A DNA stretch of 64,000 bases from Halomarina oriensis (GCF_009791395.1 NZ_WSZK01000028.1:1-64000); one strand, 5' to 3'; positions 16,379 through 24,384 are shown, counted from the first letter of the stretch. Program-made: numbers and translations. Notes: generated from the sequence alone by a model not told the origin.

Positions 16379-16549
16379 CGTGTCCATAGTTTAATTCACC
16401 CCGAACAGGACCGTTTGAGTGCGGTTCTCCAACCGCATGTATCAGAGGACGGAAGATGGTCTCTGGGCCGGCCCCACGTGGCTAACACGGCCCCCGTTTC
16501 GAGCGTCGATTCGTGACCAGCAGACTCCTTGTATCAATCCGATAGCCAC
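16379..16549 (+). other. Intergenic spacer with two hairpins, possible terminator
   Basis: Between the GT2 gene and the next promoter no gene is seen. Positions 16421-16436 form a perfect 6-base-pair hairpin (GCGGTT, loop CTCC, AACCGC). A second inverted repeat pairs GGGCCG (16465-16470) with CGGCCC (16488-16493). The first hairpin is the best terminator candidate for the glycosyltransferase transcript, although no T-run follows. Confidence 0.45.
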
Positions 16550-16570
16550 AATATACCCACAGAACGCCTT
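16550..16570 (+). promoter_or_regulatory. Shared promoter motif, copy 2 (1379-residue protein)
   Basis: AATATACCCACAGAACGCCTT with CACAGAACG at 16558-16566 and exactly 30 bases to the ATG at 16597. CACAGAACG is identical to copy 1, and the start context TGTGACATGGCAG matches copies 1 (TGACATGGC) and 3. TGTATCA at 16530-16536 upstream also occurs, inverted, twice in the copy 1/copy 3 region. Confidence 0.7.
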
Positions 16571-16596
16571 AGCAGGTTGATTCCCGATTCTGTGAC

Positions 16597-19500
16597 ATGG
16601 CAGATACTTCGCGCTTCGGCGCTGCCGCCGGGTCGGGTGGGTCCAGTTCCAGTTCCTCGACCGACAGTAGCGACACGACAGATAGCTCCTCGTCCTCGAC
16701 ATCTTCATCGACGGAGTCGAACTCGACATCGTCGACGTCGAACGACTACACCAGCGGTCCTCGGCCGGCGATTCGACCCGTCAGTGACTCGGACGGTGGG
16801 TCCAGCAGTGGCTCCTCGGGCTCCGGCGGCGGGTCGACCTCCGATTCCGGGTCGACCGGCGTCTACGAACCCGGTCCCTCCCAGGGCTCGGACTCGACTA
16901 CCGACACGCAGTCACCGACCGGTGGGTCGAACCCCGCCGTCCGACCGGCCGACGGGTCGGAGCCGAACAGCGGCGACGGTGGTGGGAGTGGTGGTTCGTC
17001 TTCCGACTCGTCCAGTCGCCCGAGCGTTCGCGACAACCAGACGCGCGGGACGAACCCGCTGACCGACGTCGACGGCGACGGGTCGAGCGACTACGGCACG
17101 ACAACCGAGAACGTCGAGGACGAAGCGCCGACGAATCCCGAGCCGGTCACGGTCTCTCGACAGGACCGCGACAGCGACGGTGACGGCCTCACGCAGGCGC
17201 AGAACCAGAATATCGACGCAGCCGTCCAGGGTCTCGAGGACCGCGCCCTTCAGGATGCGCAGGGCATCGAGACCGAGCGCTCCGCTCGCGGGCGGCGTGC
17301 CCGGCAGGTCGAACGCGGGTTCATCGACAGCATCGAAGCTCAGCAGGGCGTCCAACTCTCGCGTGATGACGTCGCTATCGTCGAGGGGCCGAACGGCCAG
17401 CCCCAGCCCGAACTCGTCGCCGCTGCTCGCGAGCGTTTGGGGGTGAACCCCACCGACGAGGAGATCGCCCGCGACGTCGCCGGCCAGGAGGCCGGCCTCG
17501 ACGCCGAGGACATCGAGGTCACTCGCTCGGGTACCGTCGACGAACAGGCGGTGTCGGTCGCGCTCACCGGCCGGGCACGTGCCGAGCGGATGCGCCAGGA
17601 GATCCTCGCCGAGAACCCCGACCTCGACCCGACCGACCTCGTCATCAACGACCAGGATGGCGACGGCGACCTCGACCCGCGGCTCACCAACGCCGCGAAG
17701 ATTCGCCGAGCGCGCGAGAGCGTGGCCGCGGAGGTGCCCGGTGTGGGGGCGAACGAAGACCAGATCAGCGTCGACATCGACGACGACGGCCGGGCGGTTG
17801 CCGAGCTGACCCAGAGCGGGCGGGATGCCTACCGCTTCGAGTTAGTCCGCCAGGCTCCTGAGGGCGCGAAGCGGGCCGTGGCGGCCAGTGAGCGAATGGA
17901 CGTCGCCAGCGACGAGTTCCGCGCGCGGATGCGCATCGCCGAGGCGAACGCCGACATCGACGTCGAGGACCTGGAAGTGCGTCGAGACACCGTGTTGGTC
18001 AGAAATTCGTCGGGGGAGTTGGCGGCGCGTGACGACTCCTCGTTCGGCCTCACCGAGGACGCCACCCGTGAGCAGCTGGCTCGGGAGTTCGGCATCGACG
18101 AGAGCGAGATCGAGTTGGACCGGAACGCCCAGGGCGGCTGGGAGGCCGACTTCTCCGCCGAGGCCGCACGGGAGATTCAGTCGCGCGAACCCGAGCGCTT
18201 CGGAGACGACGGTGGCCGAGTGCTGGGCATCCAGGGTGGCGAGGAGTTCCTCGATGGGTTGAGTCGAGGGTTCAGGTCCGAGATAGTCGACCCCGTCGCC
18301 GGTGCAGCCGGGGTGAGTGCGCGTTACTCGCCCGTGGCGCTCGTCGAGGACCGAGTGACGGGAACGAACGTGACCGAGCGCTCCGTCGAGTCGTTCGTTC
18401 AGGGCGTCGGTGACGTGCTCGACGTCCCGCAGATTGTTCGTGGGTTGGACGAAGGTGGCGAGTTGATTGCGTACAACGTCGAGGGGTTCAACGACGGCCG
18501 AGGGAGAGAGACGGTCGGCGAGACGGTCAGTGCGGGCGTGATGGCAGGTGACTCGTTCAAGACCCGACTGACATCCCGACCGTGGGAGACAGGGAGCCGA
18601 ATCGCCGGGTCTTTCGTCGGTGTGGCAGGCACGGTCGGGGCCGCCTCGCGAGTCTCCGGGACAGCTGGCCGCGCGACCTCGGTCGCACTCCAGCCCATCG
18701 AGGAGGGCGCACGACTCGGGGCCGGCGCTGCGGGCCTCCCGACCACGCTTCGGGGAGCGGCCGCCAGCGCTCGGGGCGTCTCCTTCCAGACACCGTCGGC
18801 TCGAGGACGCGCGGGGAGTGTTCGCGAGCGCTTCCGCGGCGACGGCGAGAGTGAGTTCGAGGTCTCCTTTGAGCGGGATGCCGACGCCGGGCTCGTCGAG
18901 ATCGACCCGCAGGTCCGACGCCAGGCGCTCGAACGCCTCGCCGACGCTGACCTGGCTGCTCGCGACCTCCGGGCACGAGTCGCGGGCGTGCCCAGCACCA
19001 TCAGTGACGCCGCCTCCGAGATCGGGACGGGCACGCTCCGCTCGGGGGCCGACTCCGCGACGGTCACTCGCTCGGTCGTCGACAGCGTCCGAGAAGGAAC
19101 TGCACGCGCCGGCGCAGAAGCGCTCAGGCGACGCGCTGACGCCGAACTCGCCGCCGGAGGAGCCCAGCAACAGCTTCGCGAGAGCGTCGACAGTGCCGCC
19201 GACGCAGGCGAGCAGGCCGCCACGGAGGCGGCGTTCCGTGCCCAGACCGGCCGCCTCGACGCGGAGGTGGCCGCCGGACAGGTCGGGCCGGCGCTGCGCG
19301 ACTCCGCGGTCCAGGCTAGGTTCGACCTCCAGACCGCCCGCCTGGACGCCGAGGTCGCCGGCCGTCGAGTTCCGCAAGCGGCCCGACAGGGCGTCCGCGA
19401 CGTGGGGCTCGCCCTGGACACTGCGCGCCTCGACACGGAACTCGCGACCACTCAGGCGCGACGGCGGACGCGTGAGGCGCTCAGAGATGCCCCCGAGTCA

Positions 19501-20736
19501 GCCCTGTTCGCTGCTGACACCGCCCGCCTCGACGCGGAGGTAGCGTTCGGACAGGCCGTCGACAACGCCGTGCCACAGAGCGTTCGAGACGTGCAGGCGA
19601 CGCTGGAGGTCGAAGACTCGCTGGCCGAGGCGCTGGATGTCGCCGGCCGGCGTCGAATCGACGATGCCCGGTCGTCGTTCGCTATTCGCCGCTCGCTCGC
19701 CGGCGGCCGGGTCGAGGACCGTGTCGACCAGCTCCGAGACCTGCTGCCCGATAGAGCGCCCGACAGTCGACGGGTGCGCCCGGCCGACGAGTCGCTGCCC
19801 GAAGCCGCGTTCTACGCCGGTCGACGGCGACTCAGCGACGCCCGCTCGTCGATCGCCATCCAGCGAGCGCTCGTCGAGGGTCGGGCGGACCGAGCCGTTC
19901 GAAGTGGGCTGCTGGATGCTGATGATGCCGTCCGAGCGCTGCGCGACCTCCCAGACGACGCGACGATTCGCATCGGCCCGCGTCGCCCCGATCGGGTCGA
20001 GGAGCCGACGCTCGATGCCGACGCCGATGACCTCGAACTGGACATCTACGACGACCGCGACCGGGAGTTCCTCCGGATGGCGCTCGACGAGAGCACCGAC
20101 GGGAGCACGGGCCGACCGACGCAACTCCAGGCTGGCCAGAACCTCAACGATGGGGGCAGACAGCAGACCGTCACGCGCTTCGAGTCCGAGACGGAGTCGC
20201 GTGCGGAGTTAGAGGAGCTCCGGCGACAGGACGACCTCGTCGAACAGGCCCAGCGTGACAGCTTCCGGCGCGTCGAGACGAGCGTTCCTCGGGCCACGGA
20301 ACCAGCCGTCGACGACGGGTTCGAGACGTTCGAGGACGCACCGCCGACGAGTGTCGAACGCGAGATGGCGATGTTCGAGGCAGAGCTGGCCGACGACCTC
20401 GATGTGGGCCTCGACACGTCGACCGACCAGTTCGGCGACACTGACCTGGACACGTGGGAGGGGACGGCCTTCGAGACGCCGACGCGGTTCGACCAGCCAA
20501 CGGGCTCGGAGTTCGAGACCGAGATGCGCTTCGACCTCGACCGCCGAACTCGCCAGCGCTTCCGGACGCCGGCCGACCCCGCGCCCCGCCGAGGCGGCCG
20601 GGAACTCACCGACGTGCCACCAGAAGACGAGTTCGGCGACGACTGGTTCACCGACGAGAGCGCTGTCGATGAGGTGTTCGACACTGGCATCGCCAGCGGC
20701 GACGACGTGTTGGAACAGGACTTCTGGGAGAACTGA
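16597..20736 (+). CDS. Giant Ser-rich, repeat-containing acidic protein with calcium-binding-like motifs
   Basis: 1379 residues. Residues about 1-170 are a Ser/Gly/Asp-rich disordered region. Four Asp-rich loops of the EF-hand/dockerin kind follow (DVDGDGSSDYG, DRDSDGDGLTQAQ, NDQDGDGDLDPRL, DIDDDGRAVAE). The middle is alternating helical and short beta segments. A central stretch (about 640-735) rich in Gly and Ala (AGAAGV, AGTVGAAS) may contact membranes. From about 760 to 1110 runs a degenerate helical repeat whose core is TARLDAEVA (at least four clear copies plus variants ending in ARSSFAIRRSLAGG). The C-terminus is very acidic. No signal peptide. It has its own shared-type promoter. A long internal scaffold, tape-measure-like or matrix protein is one guess; no family recognised. 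Confidence 0.7.
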   Translation: MADTSRFGAAAGSGGSSSSSSTDSSDTTDSSSSSTSSSTESNSTSSTSNDYTSGPRPAIRPVSDSDGGSSSGSSGSGGGSTSDSGSTGVYEPGPSQGSDSTTDTQSPTGGSNPAVRPADGSEPNSGDGGGSGGSSSDSSSRPSVRDNQTRGTNPLTDVDGDGSSDYGTTTENVEDEAPTNPEPVTVSRQDRDSDGDGLTQAQNQNIDAAVQGLEDRALQDAQGIETERSARGRRARQVERGFIDSIEAQQGVQLSRDDVAIVEGPNGQPQPELVAAARERLGVNPTDEEIARDVAGQEAGLDAEDIEVTRSGTVDEQAVSVALTGRARAERMRQEILAENPDLDPTDLVINDQDGDGDLDPRLTNAAKIRRARESVAAEVPGVGANEDQISVDIDDDGRAVAELTQSGRDAYRFELVRQAPEGAKRAVAASERMDVASDEFRARMRIAEANADIDVEDLEVRRDTVLVRNSSGELAARDDSSFGLTEDATREQLAREFGIDESEIELDRNAQGGWEADFSAEAAREIQSREPERFGDDGGRVLGIQGGEEFLDGLSRGFRSEIVDPVAGAAGVSARYSPVALVEDRVTGTNVTERSVESFVQGVGDVLDVPQIVRGLDEGGELIAYNVEGFNDGRGRETVGETVSAGVMAGDSFKTRLTSRPWETGSRIAGSFVGVAGTVGAASRVSGTAGRATSVALQPIEEGARLGAGAAGLPTTLRGAAASARGVSFQTPSARGRAGSVRERFRGDGESEFEVSFERDADAGLVEIDPQVRRQALERLADADLAARDLRARVAGVPSTISDAASEIGTGTLRSGADSATVTRSVVDSVREGTARAGAEALRRRADAELAAGGAQQQLRESVDSAADAGEQAATEAAFRAQTGRLDAEVAAGQVGPALRDSAVQARFDLQTARLDAEVAGRRVPQAARQGVRDVGLALDTARLDTELATTQARRRTREALRDAPESALFAADTARLDAEVAFGQAVDNAVPQSVRDVQATLEVEDSLAEALDVAGRRRIDDARSSFAIRRSLAGGRVEDRVDQLRDLLPDRAPDSRRVRPADESLPEAAFYAGRRRLSDARSSIAIQRALVEGRADRAVRSGLLDADDAVRALRDLPDDATIRIGPRRPDRVEEPTLDADADDLELDIYDDRDREFLRMALDESTDGSTGRPTQLQAGQNLNDGGRQQTVTRFESETESRAELEELRRQDDLVEQAQRDSFRRVETSVPRATEPAVDDGFETFEDAPPTSVEREMAMFEAELADDLDVGLDTSTDQFGDTDLDTWEGTAFETPTRFDQPTGSEFETEMRFDLDRRTRQRFRTPADPAPRRGGRELTDVPPEDEFGDDWFTDESAVDEVFDTGIASGDDVLEQDFWEN

Positions 20737-20739
20737 GCT

Positions 20740-20922
20740 TCAGACAGAAGCTTTGAGCCACTCGAAGGAGAGGTCGAGTGCCAGTTCGACTTTCGCCGCA
20801 GCAACTGGGTCTACCGCTTTCAGTATCCCGAACCCGAAGCAGAAAGCCATCAGCGCGAGAAACGCGTAGAGTTCGAGTCGATCCCACAGATGGAAGCGTG
20901 GGCCGCCTCTGGACTGTGCCAT
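20740..20922 (-). CDS. Small single-helix membrane protein
   Basis: 60 residues with one hydrophobic helix (about 18-38). Convergent with the giant gene, three bases from its stop. The ATG at 20922 is preceded on the minus strand by GGAACTCTTATTT, with CTTATTT at about -29 to -23, a good leaderless TATA placement reminiscent of the element's shared promoters. Its size and membrane helix are typical of the element; function unknown. Confidence 0.5.
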   Translation of the reverse strand: MAQSRGGPRFHLWDRLELYAFLALMAFCFGFGILKAVDPVAAAKVELALDLSFEWLKASV

Positions 20923-20962
20923 GTTCTGACTGGTTGGTTATCGGAAATAAGAGTTCCGGCGT

Positions 20963-21208
20963 TCAGGCGACCGCCGGTTCGCTCCCGTCCTCGTTCTCGA
21001 TCTCCTCGACGGTCACCTTCTCGTCGGCCGTGAGCGTCACCCGGTAGCCGTGGAACCGAATCGTCACTATCCCGTGGTCTCGCCCGCGAAAGAGCTGGTC
21101 GAGGGCGTCAGGGTCGGTCGCCTGATAGAGTTCAGGAACCAGTTCGTGCGGTGCGACGCCTTCACGCCGGGCGACGGTCTCGACGATTCGTGTCGACGGG
21201 GACGGCAT
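20963..21208 (-). CDS. HalOD1 output-domain protein
   Basis: 81 residues from ATG 21208. The sequence has the HalOD1 layout, a domain so far typical of haloarchaea: an N-terminal helix RIVETVARREGVAPHELVPELYQATDPDALDQLF, then a strand pair IVTIRFHGYRVTLTADEKVTVEE. HalOD1 is usually a stand-alone or receiver-linked output module thought to act in signalling or gene control. The frame stays open upstream to 21529 within the neighbouring gene; that extension is rejected. It lies in the element's regulatory block. Confidence 0.75.
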   Translation of the reverse strand: MPSPSTRIVETVARREGVAPHELVPELYQATDPDALDQLFRGRDHGIVTIRFHGYRVTLTADEKVTVEEIENEDGSEPAVA

Positions 21209-21267
21209 ATCAGAATGGATGACTCTCTGAAAGTAAGTGTTCCGCACAGAATGGCGGCTCTGGTGGT

Positions 21268-21846
21268 TCAGTCTCGGTTCCGAACTGGCGTGAGCGTCGA
21301 CTCGAAGCCCGCCTCCTCGGCCATCACCGAGAATTTCCCGAAGCGAACGGTCAGTTGCCACCGTGTCGCTTCCGAGTGCTCGATCACCTCGTCGATGGTC
21401 GGGTTCCGACCGAGTTCCTCGCCGACCTGCCGAATCCGCTCGACGACGTCTTCTCGGGTCACGTCGGGTTCGGGCTCGACGTTCGGCTCCAGTCCGATCT
21501 CTTTGAGCGCATCCGTCCAGCTTCCCCACCGTGACTTGAAACCGGAGGCAGGGAGCAGCGAGCGTTCGTCGAACGCACGGCGCGTCGGTGTTCGGCCCAG
21601 CTCGGCGGCGACTGCCTCCAGTTCGTTCAGCAGAAGCTCGTCGGGGAGGCCCCGGACGGTCGTCGGCTCCATCCCCGCCGCGAGTTGGGCGCTCGCCAGC
21701 GAGCCGAACACCTGGTGGACGTGATTCGAGGGAAACGAAGCGTGTGCTTTGATGTCCTCGGTTCGAGGGACACGTTCGACTTCGGCGGCGATGGTCCGGA
21801 GCTCCTCGACGATGACGCGTTCGGCGAGATGGGGCTCCTCGCTCAT
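21268..21846 (-). CDS. Protein of three tandem HNH-associated (homing endonuclease-like) helical repeats
   Basis: 192 residues from ATG 21846. Three repeats of about 55 residues are visible: VEELRTIAAEVERVPRTEDI...VFGSLASAQLAAGMEP, NELEAVAAELGRTPTRRAF...RWGSWTDALKEIGLEP, and ERIRQVGEELGRNPTIDEV...RFGKFSVMAEEAGFES. The LGRxPT and FGSW...A..AG pattern is that of the DNA-binding repeat found beside HNH nuclease domains in haloarchaea. No nuclease domain is present. Three stacked repeats suggest sequence-specific DNA binding, so a regulator of the element is likely. Confidence 0.75.
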   Translation of the reverse strand: MSEEPHLAERVIVEELRTIAAEVERVPRTEDIKAHASFPSNHVHQVFGSLASAQLAAGMEPTTVRGLPDELLLNELEAVAAELGRTPTRRAFDERSLLPASGFKSRWGSWTDALKEIGLEPNVEPEPDVTREDVVERIRQVGEELGRNPTIDEVIEHSEATRWQLTVRFGKFSVMAEEAGFESTLTPVRNRD

Positions 21847-21936
21847 GGTCGCGTGGTGACTGCTGGATAAACTAATCAGTTGGGGACTCAGCACGCGGTG
21901 GAAAGGGTTACTAGGAGACAGTCGCAACGAGAGGAT

Positions 21937-22530
21937 GTGACCGAGTACCCTGGACTGCCCACCGCCATCACACGCTTCTATCGGTCATTTTTGCTGGCAG
22001 GCATTCAGATGCTCATCGCGGGGGCTCCCTTCGCCGCAGTAGTGGTGATTCTCTTTGCCCACATATTTCCTGAAGCCGCCCCATACGGCCTGTTAAGTGC
22101 TGTTAATCTCGGATTGCTGTCGATGCTCAACCAGATACGTACGAACTCCGAATCACCGTCGGACAGTGAGACCGCGCCAACCTCGGAACCTGAATCGATC
22201 AGGGGGTTGCTGTTCGGGATGATCGTCATGATGCTCGTGCTCTGGGCGACGATGGTCGTGGTCGGCGGGACTATCGGCTATCTCCTCGCCTACCGGGCCG
22301 GCCTCCCGTATCTCGCTATCGTCGGCGCGGTCGTCTTTCCGCTCATCGATGACGAGTTGGGGCAGATTCACCCGTTCCTCTCACCATCGGTTCTCGCGCG
22401 CTACGCGGTGTTCTCGCCGTTGTATTCGCTGGGACTCATCGACGATTCGAACGAGTTTCTTCGCCGGTCGATCGTTCGCTCGTCGGCGGCACGTGCCGGT
22501 CAGTACAGTTACCGTTCGTCCGAAAGATAA
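21937..22530 (+). CDS. Multi-helix membrane protein
   Basis: 197 residues from GTG 21937, preferred over an upstream in-frame start because GGTTACTA sits about 27 bases before it. Hydrophobic helices lie at about 16-45, 50-66, 90-115 and 120-145, with a Ser/Glu-rich loop (NSESPSDSETAPTSEPES) in between. The 3' end overlaps the convergent gene 22509-22844 by 22 bases. No family recognised. Confidence 0.55.
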   Translation: MTEYPGLPTAITRFYRSFLLAGIQMLIAGAPFAAVVVILFAHIFPEAAPYGLLSAVNLGLLSMLNQIRTNSESPSDSETAPTSEPESIRGLLFGMIVMMLVLWATMVVVGGTIGYLLAYRAGLPYLAIVGAVVFPLIDDELGQIHPFLSPSVLARYAVFSPLYSLGLIDDSNEFLRRSIVRSSAARAGQYSYRSSER

Positions 22531-22844
22531 CACCAGACCAGACGGAGTGATGTCGTCGTTCCGGCGAGACAAACCACCCAGAAACCTAGCGTTGGCCCGA
22601 CAAACGGCAACTCCCCTACTGGAGCCATCCACGCGAAGGCCGCGAGGACAAGTCCAGCGACAAGAGAAAAGCAACCCTCGATAGCCAGCTTTGCGCCCAT
22701 CGCCGCCGACCGCTTCCAAATCGAGTTCGAGTACCGATACCCGACGAGGCGTTCTTGAAGCGTGATTTCGTTGTCTTCGTGGTTCTCGGGTGCGGCACCA
22801 TCGGCGTCCACCCCCTCACGCTCGACGGTCTGTTCCTCGCCCAT
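22509..22844 (-). CDS. Two-helix membrane protein
   Basis: 111 residues. An acidic N-terminus (about 1-28) precedes two hydrophobic segments (about 53-72 and 80-102). It lies downstream of the PhiH1-like repressor on the same strand and overlaps the convergent membrane gene at its 3' end. Sequence composition is less G+C-rich than the core of the element. No family recognised. Confidence 0.55.
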   Translation of the reverse strand: MGEEQTVEREGVDADGAAPENHEDNEITLQERLVGYRYSNSIWKRSAAMGAKLAIEGCFSLVAGLVLAAFAWMAPVGELPFVGPTLGFWVVCLAGTTTSLRLVWCYLSDER

Positions 22845-22888
22845 CCCCTCACGCGCCTCCCGGAATCCATGCCATCAAAATCAGACCG

Positions 22889-23251
22889 TTACGCGGGACT
22901 GCTACCGGAGCGGTCGTGCAAGCAATCGCTGTCCGAATCTGTACTCTCAGCCCATGTTTCTGCACTTTTCAGGAACTCTCGTGCTTCGTCGTGGCTGTAC
23001 TCGTCTTTGTGTTCGAGAGCCGCTATGCCGACAGGAGTGACGACGTACATGCCGGAATTGCCGGTCTCACCGACCTTCTCGACGTATCCAGCACCTGCTA
23101 ACGCGGCCAACCGGTTGTTCATATACTTCGATTTTTTGTCGAGTATCTCGGCGAGAAATGTTGCGGTAAAGCGCTTACCGTCTTTCATTTCTTCGAGTAT
23201 CTCGAAATCGGTCGGAACGACGAGTTTCACTACTTCTCGTTGGTTGGTCAC
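22889..23251 (-). CDS. PhiH1-type winged-helix repressor
   Basis: 120 residues starting at GTG 23251. A winged helix spans about 13-85: DFEILEEMKDGKRFTATFLAEIL, the recognition-helix region YMNNRLAALAGAGYVEKVG, and the wing YVVTPVGIAALEH. This is the pattern of the haloarchaeal phage PhiH repressor-like family, which controls lysogeny-type decisions in several haloarchaeal viruses and proviruses. It is transcribed divergently from the operon that ends in the integrase, across a 128-base region with several short palindromes. It probably represses that operon and itself. Confidence 0.8.
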   Translation of the reverse strand: MTNQREVVKLVVPTDFEILEEMKDGKRFTATFLAEILDKKSKYMNNRLAALAGAGYVEKVGETGNSGMYVVTPVGIAALEHKDEYSHDEAREFLKSAETWAESTDSDSDCLHDRSGSSPA

Positions 23252-23379
23252 AGGTGTTAACTCTTAATTTTTCTGATATGTGTGCTTTGCACTTGCCATT
23301 TCCTACTGGATATAGTACTTTGATACTCCATGTGCAATCTGCAAATGCTTAAGTCAGTTGGGCAGAACTAGTCGCGTAT
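23252..23379. promoter_or_regulatory. Divergent control region with candidate operators
   Basis: This A+T-rich region separates the repressor from the rightward operon. It contains the palindromes GTGC-TTT-GCAC (23282-23292) and AGTA-CTTTGA-TACT (23314-23327), and the related ATGTGCAATCTGCAAATGC (23330-23348). TGCTTAAG around 23346-23353 is a good TATA candidate for the rightward transcript, placing its start near 23375-23380. On the other strand AATTAAGAG lies before the repressor GTG. These are the obvious repressor binding-site candidates. Confidence 0.55.
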
Positions 23380-23457
23380 CAGCCCAGCGCGGCCGCTCCG
23401 CTGTGGAGCGTGTTGCTGCGAAACGCGACGGTGCATGAACACCGCCGCGCTGGGTTG
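23380..23457 (+). ncRNA. 78-base four-way cloverleaf: structured RNA or DNA element
   Basis: The sequence folds almost without unpaired junction bases. P1 pairs 23380-23393 with 23444-23457 (14 pairs, one G-T). P2 pairs CGCTCC (23394-23399) with GGAGCG (23405-23410) around a 5-base loop. After one free base, P3 pairs GTTGC (23412-23416) with GCGAC (23425-23429), one G-T wobble, around 8 bases. P4 pairs GGTG (23430-23433) with CACC (23440-23443). It begins about where the transcript from the TATA box near 23350 should start. It does not fit tRNA consensus. It could be a 5' leader RNA of the operon, a stable small RNA, or a cruciform DNA site for the integrase or for replication. Confidence 0.6.
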
Positions 23458-23467
23458 CAGAAGCCCG

Positions 23468-23650
23468 ATGAGAACAAACGCGAATCCGGAACAAAACCGT
23501 TCCGCACGACCGACGCACTGTCCTTCAGAACCGACTGTCCAGCGGCTCTTCCTCGCCGACCGTCACGAGACGATCGGGAAGCTGTTCGTCCTCACGCTCC
23601 TGGCACTCGCCGCACTCACCAGCGCGCTCACCACCGGGGTGATGCTCTGA
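23468..23650 (+). CDS. Small single-helix membrane protein, first gene of the integrase operon
   Basis: 60 residues from ATG 23468, just after the cloverleaf; an earlier in-frame ATG at 23435 lies inside the cloverleaf and is less likely. The polar N-terminal half is followed by one C-terminal helix (IGKLFVLTLLALAALTSALTTG). The stop shares a base with the next ATG (TGATG). Function unknown. Confidence 0.5.
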   Translation: MRTNANPEQNRSARPTHCPSEPTVQRLFLADRHETIGKLFVLTLLALAALTSALTTGVML

Positions 23651-24036
23651 TGCGTCACTGTCCCAGCTGCCGCGAGCCGATGCTCGCCATCGCCTCGCGC
23701 GGCCCCGGCGACCACCGCGCCTCGCCGTGTGGCTGTCGCGTCTCGGGGATTCAGACCCGCGGCGTCGTCGGCCACCAGAGCCTGCCCCAGACCGAGACCG
23801 ACCAAGGGCGCGTCGCCACCGACGGCGGTCTCCTCGAGGACGGCCAGACAGACGACCCGCAGGCGCTGGCGGCGTGCCGAGAGTGTGAAGCGCGCTGGAG
23901 CGCCCACGCGTTCGCACCCGGTGACGACGCCGGCCGCGAGTTCGTCACGAAGAGCGCTGAGAACCACGCCCGACGAACGAGCCACTCCGTCGACCTCGCA
24001 ATCGACGATGAACGCGACCAGGAGGTGACACGGTAG
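23650..24036 (+). CDS. Zinc-ribbon protein
   Basis: 128 residues from ATG 23650. The N-terminus has a ribbon-like pair CPSC (4-7) and CGC (about 31-33). A second pair CREC is at about 79-82. The remaining sequence is polar and disorder-like. The start is fixed by TGATG coupling. It is one of three consecutive zinc-motif proteins in the operon; a nucleic-acid-binding role is likely but unproven. Confidence 0.6.
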   Translation: MRHCPSCREPMLAIASRGPGDHRASPCGCRVSGIQTRGVVGHQSLPQTETDQGRVATDGGLLEDGQTDDPQALAACRECEARWSAHAFAPGDDAGREFVTKSAENHARRTSHSVDLAIDDERDQEVTR

Positions 24037-24384
24037 ATGGCCGTCGACGGACCGGTCCCAATCGTGACCGCCGGCGACTGCGCCTGTGGTGGCGCCTTCC
24101 TCGTCACCGCCGATAACGACCGCTCGCCACTGGTCGACACGGTCGAAGTGCCGTGCTCAAACCCGGCGTGCGACTGGACGAAGACGGTCTCCCAGAGAGG
24201 CGTCGACAGCGCTCGTGAGCGCGCCCTTGCCGAACGAACTGACCGGCCCGATGACGGTGGCCGAACTGACGACCGGACCCATGACGGGTCCGACGCGACC
24301 GACGCAACCCAGAACATGAACCCGAGAACCCAGCCCCAGAGTACCGACCACGACCAGCCCGCAGAGACGGAGGCTCAGCGATGA
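24037..24384 (+). CDS. Zinc-ribbon protein with a disordered polar tail
   Basis: 115 residues starting on the base after the previous stop. Residues about 14-48 contain CACGG and CSNPAC, a four-Cys ribbon (AGDCACGGAFLVTA, then VPCSNPACDW). The rest is a polar Asp/Thr/Gln-rich tail, probably disordered. Overlaps the next gene (ATGA). Confidence 0.6.
   Translation: MAVDGPVPIVTAGDCACGGAFLVTADNDRSPLVDTVEVPCSNPACDWTKTVSQRGVDSARERALAERTDRPDDGGRTDDRTHDGSDATDATQNMNPRTQPQSTDHDQPAETEAQR

Noticed and set aside
23380-23457. tRNA or tRNA remnant as attachment target
   Set aside because: Four arms are present, but there is no TpsiC-type loop (GTTCRA), no 7-base acceptor stem and no anticodon-arm geometry.
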